Shown here: piece after piece, positions 34,098 through 43,085 of the stretch
Layout: each line of letters begins with the position of its first letter
How positions within the stretch are numbered: the stretch's first letter is position 1
Assembly (NCBI GenBank): GCA_015067995.1
Contig: SVLJ01000007.1
Span: 1-64,000 of the forward strand
DNA length: 64,000 nt
Origin: Oscillospiraceae bacterium
GTDB lineage: Bacteria; Bacillota; Clostridia; Oscillospirales; Oscillospiraceae
Reading direction: 5' to 3'
The notes under the pieces: generated by a model
The model's input: the letters and a program-made list of their open reading frames with translations, nothing else
Database searches by the model: none
Told to the model about the DNA's origin: nothing
Translations under genes and position numbers: made by a program

Positions 34098-36062
34098 ATG
34101 GCAGAAAATGAGATCCTGAATACCACAGCAGTATCCGAAGATATCGAATACGGCGCATCGGAGATTCAGGTACTGGAAGGACTGGAGGCTGTCCGCAAGC
34201 GGCCCGGTATGTATATCGGTTCCACTTCCACCAGCGGTCTTCACCATCTGGTGTATGAGATCGTGGACAACTCCATAGACGAAGCTCTGGCAGGCTACTG
34301 TACGGAGATCACCGTCACCATTAATGATGGCAATACCATTACCGTTGCAGACAATGGCCGCGGCATTCCTGTGGACATTCAGGCTCAGACGGGCCGTCCG
34401 GCGCTGGAAGTGGTGTTTACCGTGCTGCATGCCGGCGGCAAATTCGGCGGCGGCGGTTATAAGGTGTCCGGCGGTCTCCACGGCGTGGGTGCCAGTGTTG
34501 TCAACGCCCTCTCTGAGTGGCTGGAGGTGCAGGTACACAAGGACGGCAAGATCCATGAGATGAAGTTCTCCCGTGGTCACATTACCCAGGAAATGAAGAT
34601 CGTGGGTACCACTGACCGTACCGGTACCACCGTTACATTCAAACCGGATCCCGAGATGTTCGAGGAGCTGGTATACAACTATGATACTCTCCATACCCGT
34701 ATGCAGGAGGAGGCCTTCCTTAACGCCGGTTTGCGAATCACCATTGCGGATCAGCGCAGTGAGTCTGCGGAGAAGCCGGAAGATGAACGGTATCACTCCA
34801 TGTGCTATGAGGGTGGTATCCGGGAATTTGTTGTCTGGCTGAACCGGTATCAAAAGCCTCTCCATGAGTCTGTCATCTACATGGCAGGTCAGAAGGACGA
34901 TTCCATGGCGGAGATCGCCATTCAGTATAACGACAGCTTCAAGGATAATATCCACTCCTTTGCCAACAATGTCCGCACTCCCGAGGGCGGCATGCATGAG
35001 GAGGGCTTTAAGCGCGCCCTGACTACCGTGCTCAACGCTTACGGTAAAAAGGTGGGTATGCTGAAGGATGACGATAAGGTTTCCGGCGATGATTGCCGCG
35101 AGGGCCTCACCGTAGTGATCTCCGTAAAGCTGACAGACGCCCAGTTTGAGGGTCAGACCAAGGCAAAGCTGGGCAACAGCGAGATCCGTACGCTGGTTTC
35201 CGCTGTGGTGTCCGATAAGCTGGAGCAGTTCCTGGAGGAGAATCCACAGGTTGGCCGCATGATCCTGGATAAGGCACTGATGGCCAGCCGCGCCCGTGAG
35301 GCTGCCAGAAAGGCCCGTGAATCCGTTCGCCGCAAGACGGCGCTGGGCGGCGCCGCTATGCCCGACAAGCTGCGTGACTGCAACGAGAACAACCCCGAAC
35401 TTACGGAGATATACATCGTTGAGGGTGACTCCGCCGGCGGCTCTGCCACCCAGGGGCGGGATTCCCGGTTCCAGGCCATCCTTCCCCTGTGGGGCAAGAT
35501 GCTGAACGTAGAGAAGGCCCGGGTAGACAAGGTATACGGCAACGAAAAGCTACTGCCGGTTATCACCGCGCTGGGTGCCGGTATCGGCGATGAATTTGAC
35601 GCCAGCCGCCTGCGCTATCATAAGATCATCATCATGGCGGATGCCGACGTGGACGGCGCCCATATCCGCACTCTGCTGCTGACCTTCTTCTTCAGATTTA
35701 TGCGGCCGCTCATCGAGCTGGGCTACGTCTATTCCGCCGTACCGCCCCTGTACAAGCTGAGCCGCGGCAAGACCGTGCGGGTAGCCTACTCCGATGAGGA
35801 GCGTGACCGGATCTCCGCCGAACTGCGGGGAGAGAGCAGTACCAAGATCGAAATTCAGCGGTACAAGGGTCTGGGCGAAATGAATCCGGAAGAGCTCTGG
35901 AATACCACCATGGACCCGGAGCAGAGAACCCTGCGCCGCATCACGCTGGACGATGCCATCAAGGCAGATCAGGTGTTTACTATGCTCATGGGCGAGGAAG
36001 TGGAGCCCCGAAAGGAATTCATTGAGCGTCGGGCAAAGGACGCCATCAATCTGGATTATTAA
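34098..36062 (+). CDS. gyrB: DNA gyrase subunit B
   Basis: 654 aa. GHKL ATPase: [40 protein letters not shown] and [20 protein letters not shown]. Toprim domain: [20 protein letters not shown], then [21 protein letters not shown]-terminal KDAINLDY. Starts with GAAGGGAGAACC upstream. ATPase and strand-passage half of gyrase; GyrA follows after 15 bases. Confidence 0.98.
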   Translation: MAENEILNTTAVSEDIEYGASEIQVLEGLEAVRKRPGMYIGSTSTSGLHHLVYEIVDNSIDEALAGYCTEITVTINDGNTITVADNGRGIPVDIQAQTGRPALEVVFTVLHAGGKFGGGGYKVSGGLHGVGASVVNALSEWLEVQVHKDGKIHEMKFSRGHITQEMKIVGTTDRTGTTVTFKPDPEMFEELVYNYDTLHTRMQEEAFLNAGLRITIADQRSESAEKPEDERYHSMCYEGGIREFVVWLNRYQKPLHESVIYMAGQKDDSMAEIAIQYNDSFKDNIHSFANNVRTPEGGMHEEGFKRALTTVLNAYGKKVGMLKDDDKVSGDDCREGLTVVISVKLTDAQFEGQTKAKLGNSEIRTLVSAVVSDKLEQFLEENPQVGRMILDKALMASRAREAARKARESVRRKTALGGAAMPDKLRDCNENNPELTEIYIVEGDSAGGSATQGRDSRFQAILPLWGKMLNVEKARVDKVYGNEKLLPVITALGAGIGDEFDASRLRYHKIIIMADADVDGAHIRTLLLTFFFRFMRPLIELGYVYSAVPPLYKLSRGKTVRVAYSDEERDRISAELRGESSTKIEIQRYKGLGEMNPEELWNTTMDPEQRTLRRITLDDAIKADQVFTMLMGEEVEPRKEFIERRAKDAINLDY

Positions 36063-36077
36063 GGAGGTGAAAGAGTT

Positions 36078-38579
36078 ATGAGCAAGAAACCCCAGTATAA
36101 TCCGGAGGATATCCGTTATCCCAATCAGGTGATCGTGGAGTCTCCTCTGGTTCCTGAAATGGAAAACTCTTTCATCGAGTACGCAATGAGCGTCATCAAG
36201 GCCCGCGCCTTGCCGGACGTTCGTGACGGTCTGAAGCCGGTACACCGCCGCATTCTCTATTCCATGTATGAGAACGGCCTGACTTCCGACAAGAAGCACA
36301 AGAAGTCCGCCACCTGCGTGGGCGATGTGCTGGGTAAATATCATCCCCACGGCGACGCTTCCGTATACGACGCCATGGTGCGTATGGCGCAGGATTTCTC
36401 CATGCGGTATATGCTGGTGGACGGTCAGGGTAACTTCGGTTCCGTGGACGGTGATCCCCCGGCGGCTTACCGATATACCGAGGCCCGTATGAGCAAGATC
36501 TCCAACGAGATGATGCGGGACATTGACAAGGATACCGTGGACTGGGATCCCAACTTCGACGAAAGCCGGATGGAACCCCGGGTCCTGCCCAGCCGCTTCC
36601 CTAATCTGCTGGTGAACGGCTCCAGCGGCATCGCCGTTGGTATGGCCACCAATATTCCCCCTCATAATCTCACCGAGGTCATCAACGCCTGTATCTGCGT
36701 GCTGGATGATCCTGAGGCCCAGTTGGCAGACCTGATGGAGCACGTCAAGGGTCCGGATTTCCCCACTAAGGGCATTATCATGGGCCGCAGCGGCATCCGT
36801 GCCGCTTATGCTACCGGCCGTGGCAAGATCATCGTCCGGGGCCGGGTGGAATTTGAGGAATTCGGCCGTGACCGTACCCGCATCATTGTCACAGAGCTGC
36901 CCTATCAGGTAAATAAGCGCCAGCTTATCAAGAACATGGCTGATCAGGTGGAGGACAAGCGGCTGGAAGGCATCAGCGATATCCGTGACGAAACGGACCG
37001 TACCGGTATGCGGATCGTCATTGAGCTGAAAAAGGACGCCAATCCTCAGGTGGTACTCAATCGCCTGTATAAGCAGACGGCGCTGCAGTCTTCCTTCGCG
37101 GTGAATATGCTGGCGCTGGTGGATAACCAGACCCAGCCCAAGATCCTGTCTCTGCGGGGCATTTTGGACGAGTATCTGGCCTATCAGCAGCAGCTGATCG
37201 TGCGCCGTACCCGGTATGACCTGAAAAAAGCGGAGGAGCGTGCCCATCTGTTAAAGGGTTTGCTCATCGCACAGGATAATATTGACGAAGTGATCCGCAT
37301 CATCCGTTCCAGCTACGACGATGCCAAGACCAACCTGATGAATCGTTTCGGTCTGGATGATGTGCAGGCACAGGCCATCTGCGATATGCGCCTGATTGCC
37401 CTGCAGGGCCTCAACCGGGAAAAGCTGGAGAACGAATATCAGGAGCTGCAGGAGAAAATTTCTTACTACAACCAGCTGCTGGGCAGTGAAGAAATGCTGC
37501 GAGGCGTTCTGAAAGAAGAACTCATCGTCATTCGCGACAAGTACGGCGACGACCGTATCACCGAGATCCAGGATGTGGCCGATGAAATCGACATCGAGGA
37601 CCTCATTGCGGAAGAGGAGTGCGTCTTTACCCTGACCAAGGCTGGATACATCAAGCGTACTCCCGTCAGCGAATATACCGCACAGTCTAAGGGCGGCATG
37701 GGCAAGAAGGGCATCACCACCCGTGACGAGGACTATGTGGTGGATGTGTTCACAGCTTCCACCCATGACTATATTCTCTTCTTTACCGACACCGGCAAGG
37801 TGTACCGGAAGAAGGGTTATCAGATCCCTGAGAGCGGTAAGGCCGCCAAGGGCACCAATATTGTCAATATCCTGCAAGTGGAGCAGGGAGAACGCATCCA
37901 GACGATGCTGCATTTCAGGGATACCTCGGAGGATGAGCTGTATCTGTTTATGGTCACCAAGTTGGGTACCGTAAAGCGTCTGCCGGTGGAGAGCCTGAAG
38001 AATATCCGCCAGAGCGGTATCCGCGCTCTAACACTGGACGAGGGCGACGAGCTGGTGACCGTCCGGGAGACAGACGGCAGCCGCAGAATTCTCATTGCCA
38101 CCCACGACGGCATGGCGGTTTGCTTCGATGAAAACGACGTGCGGCCCATGGGACGTACCGCTGTGGGCGTTCGCGGCATCCGTCTGCGTGAGGATGACTA
38201 TGTGGTGGGTGCTGCCTGTGCCACAGAAGAGATGGAGGTTCTTTCCATCACCGAGCGCGGCTACGGCAAGCGTACTCCCGTGGAGGAGTATCGTGTGACT
38301 GGCCGCGGCGGTATCGGCGTTAAGAACTACATGGTCACAGAGAAGACCGGAAGCGTCATCGGTGTCAAGGTGGTGGACGGCAGCGAGGATCTGCTGCTGG
38401 TGACCCAGGGCGGCATCCTGATCCGTACGCCGGTTGCCAATATTCGTTCCGCAGGACGCGCTACTCAGGGCGTCATCGTCATGCGGTTCAAGGAAGAGGG
38501 CGACCGGGTCATTGCCATGGCGCTGACTGACCATGAAGCCACGGAAGAAGCTGCCGCAGAACCGCAGGAGCAGGTATGA
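36078..38579 (+). CDS. gyrA: DNA gyrase subunit A
   Basis: 833 aa. Winged-helix breakage domain with [20 protein letters not shown] and catalytic Tyr in [13 protein letters not shown]-terminal pinwheel repeats ([30 protein letters not shown]) and GyrA-box [11 protein letters not shown]. Position equivalent to E. coli Ser83 is Ala (GDASVYD), which alters the quinolone pocket. Stop overlaps the rnhA start (ATGA). Confidence 0.98.
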   Translation: MSKKPQYNPEDIRYPNQVIVESPLVPEMENSFIEYAMSVIKARALPDVRDGLKPVHRRILYSMYENGLTSDKKHKKSATCVGDVLGKYHPHGDASVYDAMVRMAQDFSMRYMLVDGQGNFGSVDGDPPAAYRYTEARMSKISNEMMRDIDKDTVDWDPNFDESRMEPRVLPSRFPNLLVNGSSGIAVGMATNIPPHNLTEVINACICVLDDPEAQLADLMEHVKGPDFPTKGIIMGRSGIRAAYATGRGKIIVRGRVEFEEFGRDRTRIIVTELPYQVNKRQLIKNMADQVEDKRLEGISDIRDETDRTGMRIVIELKKDANPQVVLNRLYKQTALQSSFAVNMLALVDNQTQPKILSLRGILDEYLAYQQQLIVRRTRYDLKKAEERAHLLKGLLIAQDNIDEVIRIIRSSYDDAKTNLMNRFGLDDVQAQAICDMRLIALQGLNREKLENEYQELQEKISYYNQLLGSEEMLRGVLKEELIVIRDKYGDDRITEIQDVADEIDIEDLIAEEECVFTLTKAGYIKRTPVSEYTAQSKGGMGKKGITTRDEDYVVDVFTASTHDYILFFTDTGKVYRKKGYQIPESGKAAKGTNIVNILQVEQGERIQTMLHFRDTSEDELYLFMVTKLGTVKRLPVESLKNIRQSGIRALTLDEGDELVTVRETDGSRRILIATHDGMAVCFDENDVRPMGRTAVGVRGIRLREDDYVVGAACATEEMEVLSITERGYGKRTPVEEYRVTGRGGIGVKNYMVTEKTGSVIGVKVVDGSEDLLLVTQGGILIRTPVANIRSAGRATQGVIVMRFKEEGDRVIAMALTDHEATEEAAAEPQEQV

Positions 38580-39013
38580 AAACAGTTACCATCTATACAG
38601 ACGGAGCCTGCAGCGGCAATCCCGGTCCCGGCGGCTGGGGCGCTATCCTGATATACGGCGCTCATAAAAAGGAGATCTCCGGCGGAGAAGCGGAAACCAC
38701 TAACAATCGCATGGAACTGACGGCAGTGATCTCCGCGCTGGAATTGCTGAAGGAGCCATGTATTGTGGAGCTTTGGAGCGATTCCAAGTACGTCATTGAC
38801 GGTCTGGAAAAGGGTTGGGCAAAAGGCTGGCGTGCCCGTGGGTGGGTGAAGTCAGATAAGAAACCGGCTCTGAATCCCGATCTTTGGGAACGTCTGCTGG
38901 AATTGGCGGAGACCCATCAGCTCCGCTACCATTGGGTCAAAGGCCATGCGGAAAATGAGTATAATAACCGATGCGACCAAATGGCCGTCATAGAAAGCAA
39001 GAAGTTTAAATGA
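38576..39013 (+). CDS. rnhA: Ribonuclease HI
   Basis: 145 aa. [20 protein letters not shown] (metal Asp), then [16 protein letters not shown] (Glu) and [12 protein letters not shown] (Asp), and [19 protein letters not shown] (His/Asp). All four catalytic acids present. Removes RNA from DNA hybrids. Overlaps gyrA by 4 bases, so is coupled to it; ends before a strong terminator. Confidence 0.96.
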   Translation: MKTVTIYTDGACSGNPGPGGWGAILIYGAHKKEISGGEAETTNNRMELTAVISALELLKEPCIVELWSDSKYVIDGLEKGWAKGWRARGWVKSDKKPALNPDLWERLLELAETHQLRYHWVKGHAENEYNNRCDQMAVIESKKFK

Positions 39014-39014
39014 T

Positions 39015-39053
39015 AAAAGCGCCGTTCCCTTTTATTGGGAACGGCGCTTTTGC
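39015..39053 (+). terminator. Terminator at the end of the dnaA-rnhA series
   Basis: 15-bp stem AAAAGCGCCGTTCCC / GGGAACGGCGCTTTT (39015-39029 with 39037-39051), TTTTG tail. Confidence 0.93.
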
Positions 39054-39395
39054 CTTTTGATGGCGGGATTTATTGTTGTGCAAACAGGCATGAAGAGAAA
39101 CAGCAACGGGCGTCCTTAACACCAGTAAACATCATCCTTACAGCAAGAAACAGCAGAAAGCATTGGTTTTTGTTTAGATTTTATGCGAAATATTCATCAA
39201 TTATTATGCAATATATGGCAATTTTAGTTGAAAATTGTAGGTTCTTAACGAAGAATTAACAGAAAGGGTTTCTCCTTTAACTGCTATTGACAAGCAGGTT
39301 TGCTATACTGTCAACTGTACAAAATGCGGGAGGATTCTGCAGTGGTTGACGGGACTCCTGCAAAGATGTGCGAATGGAATAGGAGGTGAATTTCT
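39054..39395 (+). other. Leader region before the frameshifted oadG
   Basis: 340 bases, AT-rich, no gene. An extended -10 TGCTATACTG (39301-39310) with TTGACA 11 bases earlier (too close for a normal -35) is the likeliest promoter. A hairpin GCGGGAG / CTCCTGC lies between it and the ribosome site. No known riboswitch recognised. Confidence 0.45.
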
Positions 39396-39682
39396 GTGTG
39401 GACAGGCACTACAATGACATTGGGTGAGTCTTTTCTGGCATCTGCTATGGGATTTCTGATCGTTTTTCTGGTCCTGATTTTCCTGGCTGTGGTGATTATT
39501 GCATTTGCAAAGGCCTTGAGTGCGGCTGATAAAAAAAAGAACCTCAGCCGGTAGCATCTCAGGCAGCACAGGTTCCTGAGAAGGATGACAGTGAGATCGT
39601 TTCTATCGTGACCTCTGTGATCTGCGAGGAACTGAAGGTTCAGCCCCATGAGCTGCGTATTAACGGCATTCGTGAGGTTTGA
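39396..39682 (+). CDS. oadG: Decarboxylase gamma subunit OadG-like, split by a -1 frame change at A8G
   Basis: From GTG 39396 (AGGAGGTG 7 bases upstream) the zero frame gives 52 aa ending TAG 39552-39554: a membrane segment (SAMGFLIVFLVLIFLAVVII) then ADKKKNLSR. If the ribosome slips -1 on A AAA AAG (39533-39539) the frame continues to TGA 39680-39682. That adds EPQPVASQAAQVPEKD then DDSEIVSIVTSVICEELKVQ and ELRINGIREV, a normal OadG C-terminus. The joined product is about 95 aa, usual OadG size. A CTCAGG/CCTGAG hairpin lies 18 bases downstream. Either programmed slippage, a mutation, or one missed A in the run. Confidence 0.75.
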
Positions 39683-39723
39683 TACATTCAAATTACTAAG
39701 AATATTTCAGGAGGAAATGCATC

Positions 39724-40107
39724 ATGAAATACTATGTTACTGTCAACGGCAAGCGTTATGAAGTGGATGTTGTCCGCGCAGACGCATTTCAGACTGCACC
39801 TGCTGTTCCCGTTGCTGCACCTGCAGCCGCACCTGCAGCTGCACCGGCAGCCGCACCTGTAGATGCACCTGCTCCCGCAGCTGCATCTGCCGGCGGCAAC
39901 GCTGTGCCCGCTCCCATGCCCGGTACCGTGCTGGACATCAAGGTTGCTGAGGGAACTGCTGTTTCTGTTGGCCAGACTGTGATCGTTCTGGAAGCCATGA
40001 AGATGGAAGTGGAAGTTGTCTCTGACGTGGCTGGCACCATCAAGGCCATCAACGTCAAAAAGGGCGACGTTGTCACTACCGGCCAGGCTCTGGCTATCAT
40101 AGGCTAA
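39724..40107 (+). CDS. Biotin/lipoyl carrier subunit (decarboxylase type)
   Basis: 127 aa. MKYYVTVNGKRYEVDVV at the start, an Ala/Pro-rich hinge (residues about 24-62), then the biotinyl domain APMPGTVLDIKVAEGTAVSV and GQTVIVLEAMKMEVEVVSDV with the biotin-Lys at residue 93. This is the gamma/biotin carrier subunit of sodium-pump decarboxylases (glutaconyl-, methylmalonyl-CoA or oxaloacetate). It lies between oadG and an OadB-like stub. The alpha subunit is not in the window. Confidence 0.93.
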   Translation: MKYYVTVNGKRYEVDVVRADAFQTAPAVPVAAPAAAPAAAPAAAPVDAPAPAAASAGGNAVPAPMPGTVLDIKVAEGTAVSVGQTVIVLEAMKMEVEVVSDVAGTIKAINVKKGDVVTTGQALAIIG

Positions 40108-40119
40108 GAGGGAGGGAGC

Positions 40120-40413
40120 TTGAACTTTCTGTCCATTTTGACAGAGCTCCTGGCCGACTCCGGCTTTGCGGCTCTGACATGGCAGAGCGGTGTGATGATT
40201 CTTATCTCCTTCGTTCTGCTGTATCTGGCTATCGTCAAAAAGTTTGAACCTCTTCTTCTGCCCATTACATTCGGCATTTTTATGTCCAATCTGCCGGAAT
40301 CCGGTACTTTCTACTATTTCTACAATGAAGTGGAAAACTGGTATGACGCCGGTATCATCGGCGTCATCGGCTCCGCCGTGGCAGCAGGTTTCTTCCTGAT
40401 CTTCTTCGGATGA
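40120..40413 (+). CDS. Short OadB-like membrane protein (97 aa, N-terminal part only)
   Basis: 97 aa from TTG 40120 (GGGAGGGAG upstream). The first 60 residues match the OadB N-terminus: FAALTWQSGVMILISFVLLY, LAIVKKFEPLLLPITFGIFM, SNLPESG. After YDAGIIGVIGSAVAAGFFLI it stops, where full OadB goes on for another 270 residues with the ion-pathway residues (Asp, Asn, Ser, Arg) that are missing here. Stop is followed by a good terminator, so it may be a settled short protein, or a remnant. The complete OadB is at 43086-44192 on the other strand. Confidence 0.65.
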   Translation: MNFLSILTELLADSGFAALTWQSGVMILISFVLLYLAIVKKFEPLLLPITFGIFMSNLPESGTFYYFYNEVENWYDAGIIGVIGSAVAAGFFLIFFG

Positions 40414-40462
40414 TCAAACAGTGTCCTACAGAGAGTGTTCCTCTTTGTGACTGCTCATACGC

Positions 40463-40494
40463 AAAGACAGGCGTCCGATAGGACGCCTGTCTTT
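40463..40494. terminator. Bidirectional terminator between the OadB-like stub and CPBP gene
   Basis: AAAGACAGGCGTCC / GGACGCCTGTCTTT stem (40463-40476 with 40481-40494), GATA loop; convergent genes on both sides. Confidence 0.88.
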
Positions 40495-40503
40495 GTTCAT
40501 GGA

Positions 40504-41184
40504 TCAAAGGATGCCGAACAGAATACATCCCACGGTATTAATGGCGAAGTTGGCAAACATGTGCACCATCCAGCTGGCCCATATGGTTCCTGTCCGCTCG
40601 TTGAGAAAGTCAAAGAGAAGGCCGCCCACAAACAGACCAGCCAGCGCCAGTGCAAAGAGCCACCATTCCCACCAGCCAAGCATCATGGCTGTATGGTATA
40701 CAGCAAACACCAGTGCGCTGAAGCCGTAAGCAAATCCGCGGCCCACAAGGGATTTTAGAGTGAAGAAGGCGAAGCCGCGGAAGAAGAATTCTTCCAACAG
40801 GGAATTGATTAAGGAGATATAGATGGCCACCAGCAGAAAATTGTCCCGGTCTACGCCGATATTTTCCTCCAGAAGCCCGGTAATGGCAGAGAAATCACCC
40901 AGTTGACTGAAAATCCAATAGGCTGCCATAATGAACATGAATACGCCGCAGCCAAGACCCAGCGCCGGCAGTAAACCCCTGCGGCTGACGATAAAGAACT
41001 GCTTTGGATGGAAGGCAGGATCCATACGGCTGTACAACAGAGGACAGAGGAGAAAAAGCGTTACCTTGGCGGCGGATTTCCACCAATAGTCCGGGCGCAG
41101 AACACCGTCTACCAGCAGCATTGCAGCGCAGCAGAGGGATACCATGCCTACCAAAGCGAGGATGCGCTTTTGATGATTGTTCAT
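40504..41184 (-). CDS. CPBP family intramembrane metalloprotease (CAAX-type)
   Basis: 226 aa, about seven membrane segments. The family motif 1 LLEEFFFRGFAFFTLKSL (EExxxR, about residues 130-147) is clear. Motif 2, ALVFAVYHTAM with its His, and motif 3 HMFANFAINT follow. These are membrane-embedded proteases/peptidases, in bacteria often linked to bacteriocin immunity or protein turnover. No bacteriocin gene is near. Specific role unknown. Confidence 0.87.
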   Translation of the reverse strand: MNNHQKRILALVGMVSLCCAAMLLVDGVLRPDYWWKSAAKVTLFLLCPLLYSRMDPAFHPKQFFIVSRRGLLPALGLGCGVFMFIMAAYWIFSQLGDFSAITGLLEENIGVDRDNFLLVAIYISLINSLLEEFFFRGFAFFTLKSLVGRGFAYGFSALVFAVYHTAMMLGWWEWWLFALALAGLFVGGLLFDFLNERTGTIWASWMVHMFANFAINTVGCILFGIL

Positions 41185-41199
41185 AGTATACTCCCTTGG

Positions 41200-42348
41200 T
41201 TATTGATGAAAGAACGACTCAATTTCCGGCTGAGAAGCGGCGGCTGTGCCCTGAGCAAAGCCGTTTCGTCCGCCGCCGCGACCCTTCAGAGCAGCGTTCA
41301 TAGCCTTTACCAGCCCGGAGATATCGGCGCCGTCGGCCCGACCCAGTGCATAGTTGTACTGACCGTTTTCACCGGCAAACACGGCACATAGTCCACCGCA
41401 TTCCTTTGTCACGGCGTCGCACAGACGACGGACAGAGGCGGGCTGCATGGGCGGCTGGAACACCAGCACATCTCCGGCTGCTGCATATGCCTGTGCCGTC
41501 TGTGTAAAGAGCTGAGTTTCCAGCAGTGCAGCCTGGTGCTTTGCGTTCGTCAGTTCTTCCTGCAGACGATCCACAGCCGCTGCGGTGGCATGCATCTTGA
41601 CAGAAAGTGCCTGTGCCACCATACGGTTCTGGTCGTACACGGTGTCGAAAAATTCCAGTGCCCGGTTGCCGCAGAGAATCTCCATGCGGACACCGTCACG
41701 GAATTTCTGGCAGGAGAGGATCTTAATCAATCCCACCTGTCCTGCCCGCAGGACATGGGTGCCGCAGCAGGCACAGCAGTCGGCAGTGGGGAAGCGAACG
41801 ATCCGCACCTGACCGGAAAGCTCCTTTTTGCTGCGGTAATCCAGCGCAGCAAGTTCCTCTGGAGAGGGATATGTGATTTCGGAGGCCACATCGGCGGCAA
41901 TGACAGCGTTGGCACGGCGCTGCGCCTTCATGGCCTGTTCCCATGTGATATCGGCGTTATAATCAATGGTGACAGTGTCGGCACCCATGTGGAAACCCAC
42001 GTTGTCGCAATGGAACATTTCACAGAGGATACCACTGATAATATGCTCGCCGGAATGCTGCTGCATGTGATCAAAGCGGCGTTTCCAGTCAATGCGGCAA
42101 ATGGCGTTTTCCACGTTTTCCACAGGCTTTTCTACAATGTGGAAAACCACGCCGCCTTTTTCATGAACATCCAGTACGGCGATACCGTTGATGGTGCCGT
42201 GGTCGGCCGGCTGGCCGCCGCCCTCAGGATAGAAGGCGGTGCGATCCAGAATCAGTGCGGGTTTACCCTTCCAGTCGGTGCATTCCAGCACCGTGGCGGT
42301 AAATTCCTGTAAGAATGCGTCGGTGTAGTACAGTTTTTCGGTGCTCAT
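41200..42348 (-). CDS. Alanyl-tRNA editing protein AlaX-like
   Basis: 382 aa from ATG 42348 (AAAGGA upstream); a longer frame to 42492 has no site. YYTDAFLQEFTATVLECTDW, DRTAFYPEGGGQPADHGTIN, then zinc site HMQQHSGEHIISGIL and CCACCGTHVLRAGQVG (Cys-x3-His). The editing domain matches the AlaRS second additional domain. A C-terminal DHHA1-like part (GRADGADISGLVKAMNAALK, GRGGGRNGFAQGT) shows it is the large AlaX form. It hydrolyses Ser- or Gly-tRNA-Ala. Confidence 0.92.
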   Translation of the reverse strand: MSTEKLYYTDAFLQEFTATVLECTDWKGKPALILDRTAFYPEGGGQPADHGTINGIAVLDVHEKGGVVFHIVEKPVENVENAICRIDWKRRFDHMQQHSGEHIISGILCEMFHCDNVGFHMGADTVTIDYNADITWEQAMKAQRRANAVIAADVASEITYPSPEELAALDYRSKKELSGQVRIVRFPTADCCACCGTHVLRAGQVGLIKILSCQKFRDGVRMEILCGNRALEFFDTVYDQNRMVAQALSVKMHATAAAVDRLQEELTNAKHQAALLETQLFTQTAQAYAAAGDVLVFQPPMQPASVRRLCDAVTKECGGLCAVFAGENGQYNYALGRADGADISGLVKAMNAALKGRGGGRNGFAQGTAAASQPEIESFFHQ

Positions 42349-42383
42349 GTGGAAAAATCCTTTCAAAATCAAATGATGAGGAG

Positions 42384-42811
42384 TCAGAAGATCCGCAGCA
42401 GCGGAAGGATTATGTATTCGGAGATTAGGAAATATCCGTAGTACCGCCATGTCAACAGCAGGCCGAGTACGATGGAGAGGGCATAGTTCCATTGCTTCAT
42501 GGGATTGCCGAAATGACGGTTATAGAAATATAAACAGAGAGAACATGCTATCAGGATCAGACCGATCAGCGACATGGAACTGAAAAGCAGAATCCATGCT
42601 CCGCCGTCCGGCAGCAGCTTTTCGATAAGTGAGAAAAAGAGAAATCCACCAAAGGGGTACATGAGAAGCAGAGCCGCAGCGGTAAGCATGGCGTATGTTC
42701 TGGAACGGACGGTGGCTGATTTTTCCTGTCCTGGTGCCAAAGCAGGATGGATGTACCCATGACAGCAGCACCGATGCCGAAGGAAATGATGATCAAGGTC
42801 AGTTCGGACAT
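42384..42811 (-). pseudogene. Small membrane protein gene with a one-base frame break
   Basis: From ATG 42811 (AGGAGG 8 bases upstream) the frame reads MSELTLIIISFGIGAAVMGT SILLWHQDRK and then leaves; from there the -1 frame goes on KSATVRSRTYAMLTAAALLL MYPFGGFLFFSLIEKLL to the stop at 42384. Joining them at the A5 run near 42733 gives a 142-aa protein with four membrane segments and no family recognised. The intact half alone would be the 118-aa frame to 42740, which has no ribosome site. One missing A in the run explains it, either a real mutation or a sequence error. Confidence 0.55.
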
Positions 42812-42942
42812 ACGCCTACCTCCTGAATTCGGGAGAGGAGATCCCCTGTTCTGACATTGTATCATAGCGGCGGAATGCATGCAACATCGGCGCGGGAAAG
42901 AGAAAAAGGGCGGACGCCGCAGCGTCCACCCTTGCATTGTGT

Positions 42943-43068
42943 TTACTTGGGAGAGGTGACCTTATTCAGCAGGGCAACCAGACCCCAGATGACGAGGATA
43001 ACAATGAAGATACCAACCATGCCCTTGGCCATGATGCCCAGGCAAGTCATAATCAGAGCCATATTCAT
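42943..43068 (-). CDS. 41-aa mini OadG-like membrane protein
   Basis: From ATG 43068 (GGAGG 10 bases upstream): MNMALIMTCLGIMAKGMVGI FIVILVIWGLVALLNKVTSPK. One membrane helix in the OadG arrangement (short lead, GMVGIFIVILVIWGLV, Lys end), but without the soluble tail. It follows oadB by 17 bases on the same strand, the usual position of a small gamma-like subunit. Would stabilise OadB in the membrane. Too short for most gene finders. Confidence 0.75.
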   Translation of the reverse strand: MNMALIMTCLGIMAKGMVGIFIVILVIWGLVALLNKVTSPK

Positions 43069-43085
43069 ATTCTATGTCCTCCTTA

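Noticed and set aside
39287..39309. TTGACA with TATACT as a standard promoter for the oad set
   Set aside because: Spacing of 11 bases is too short; only the extended -10 is retained.
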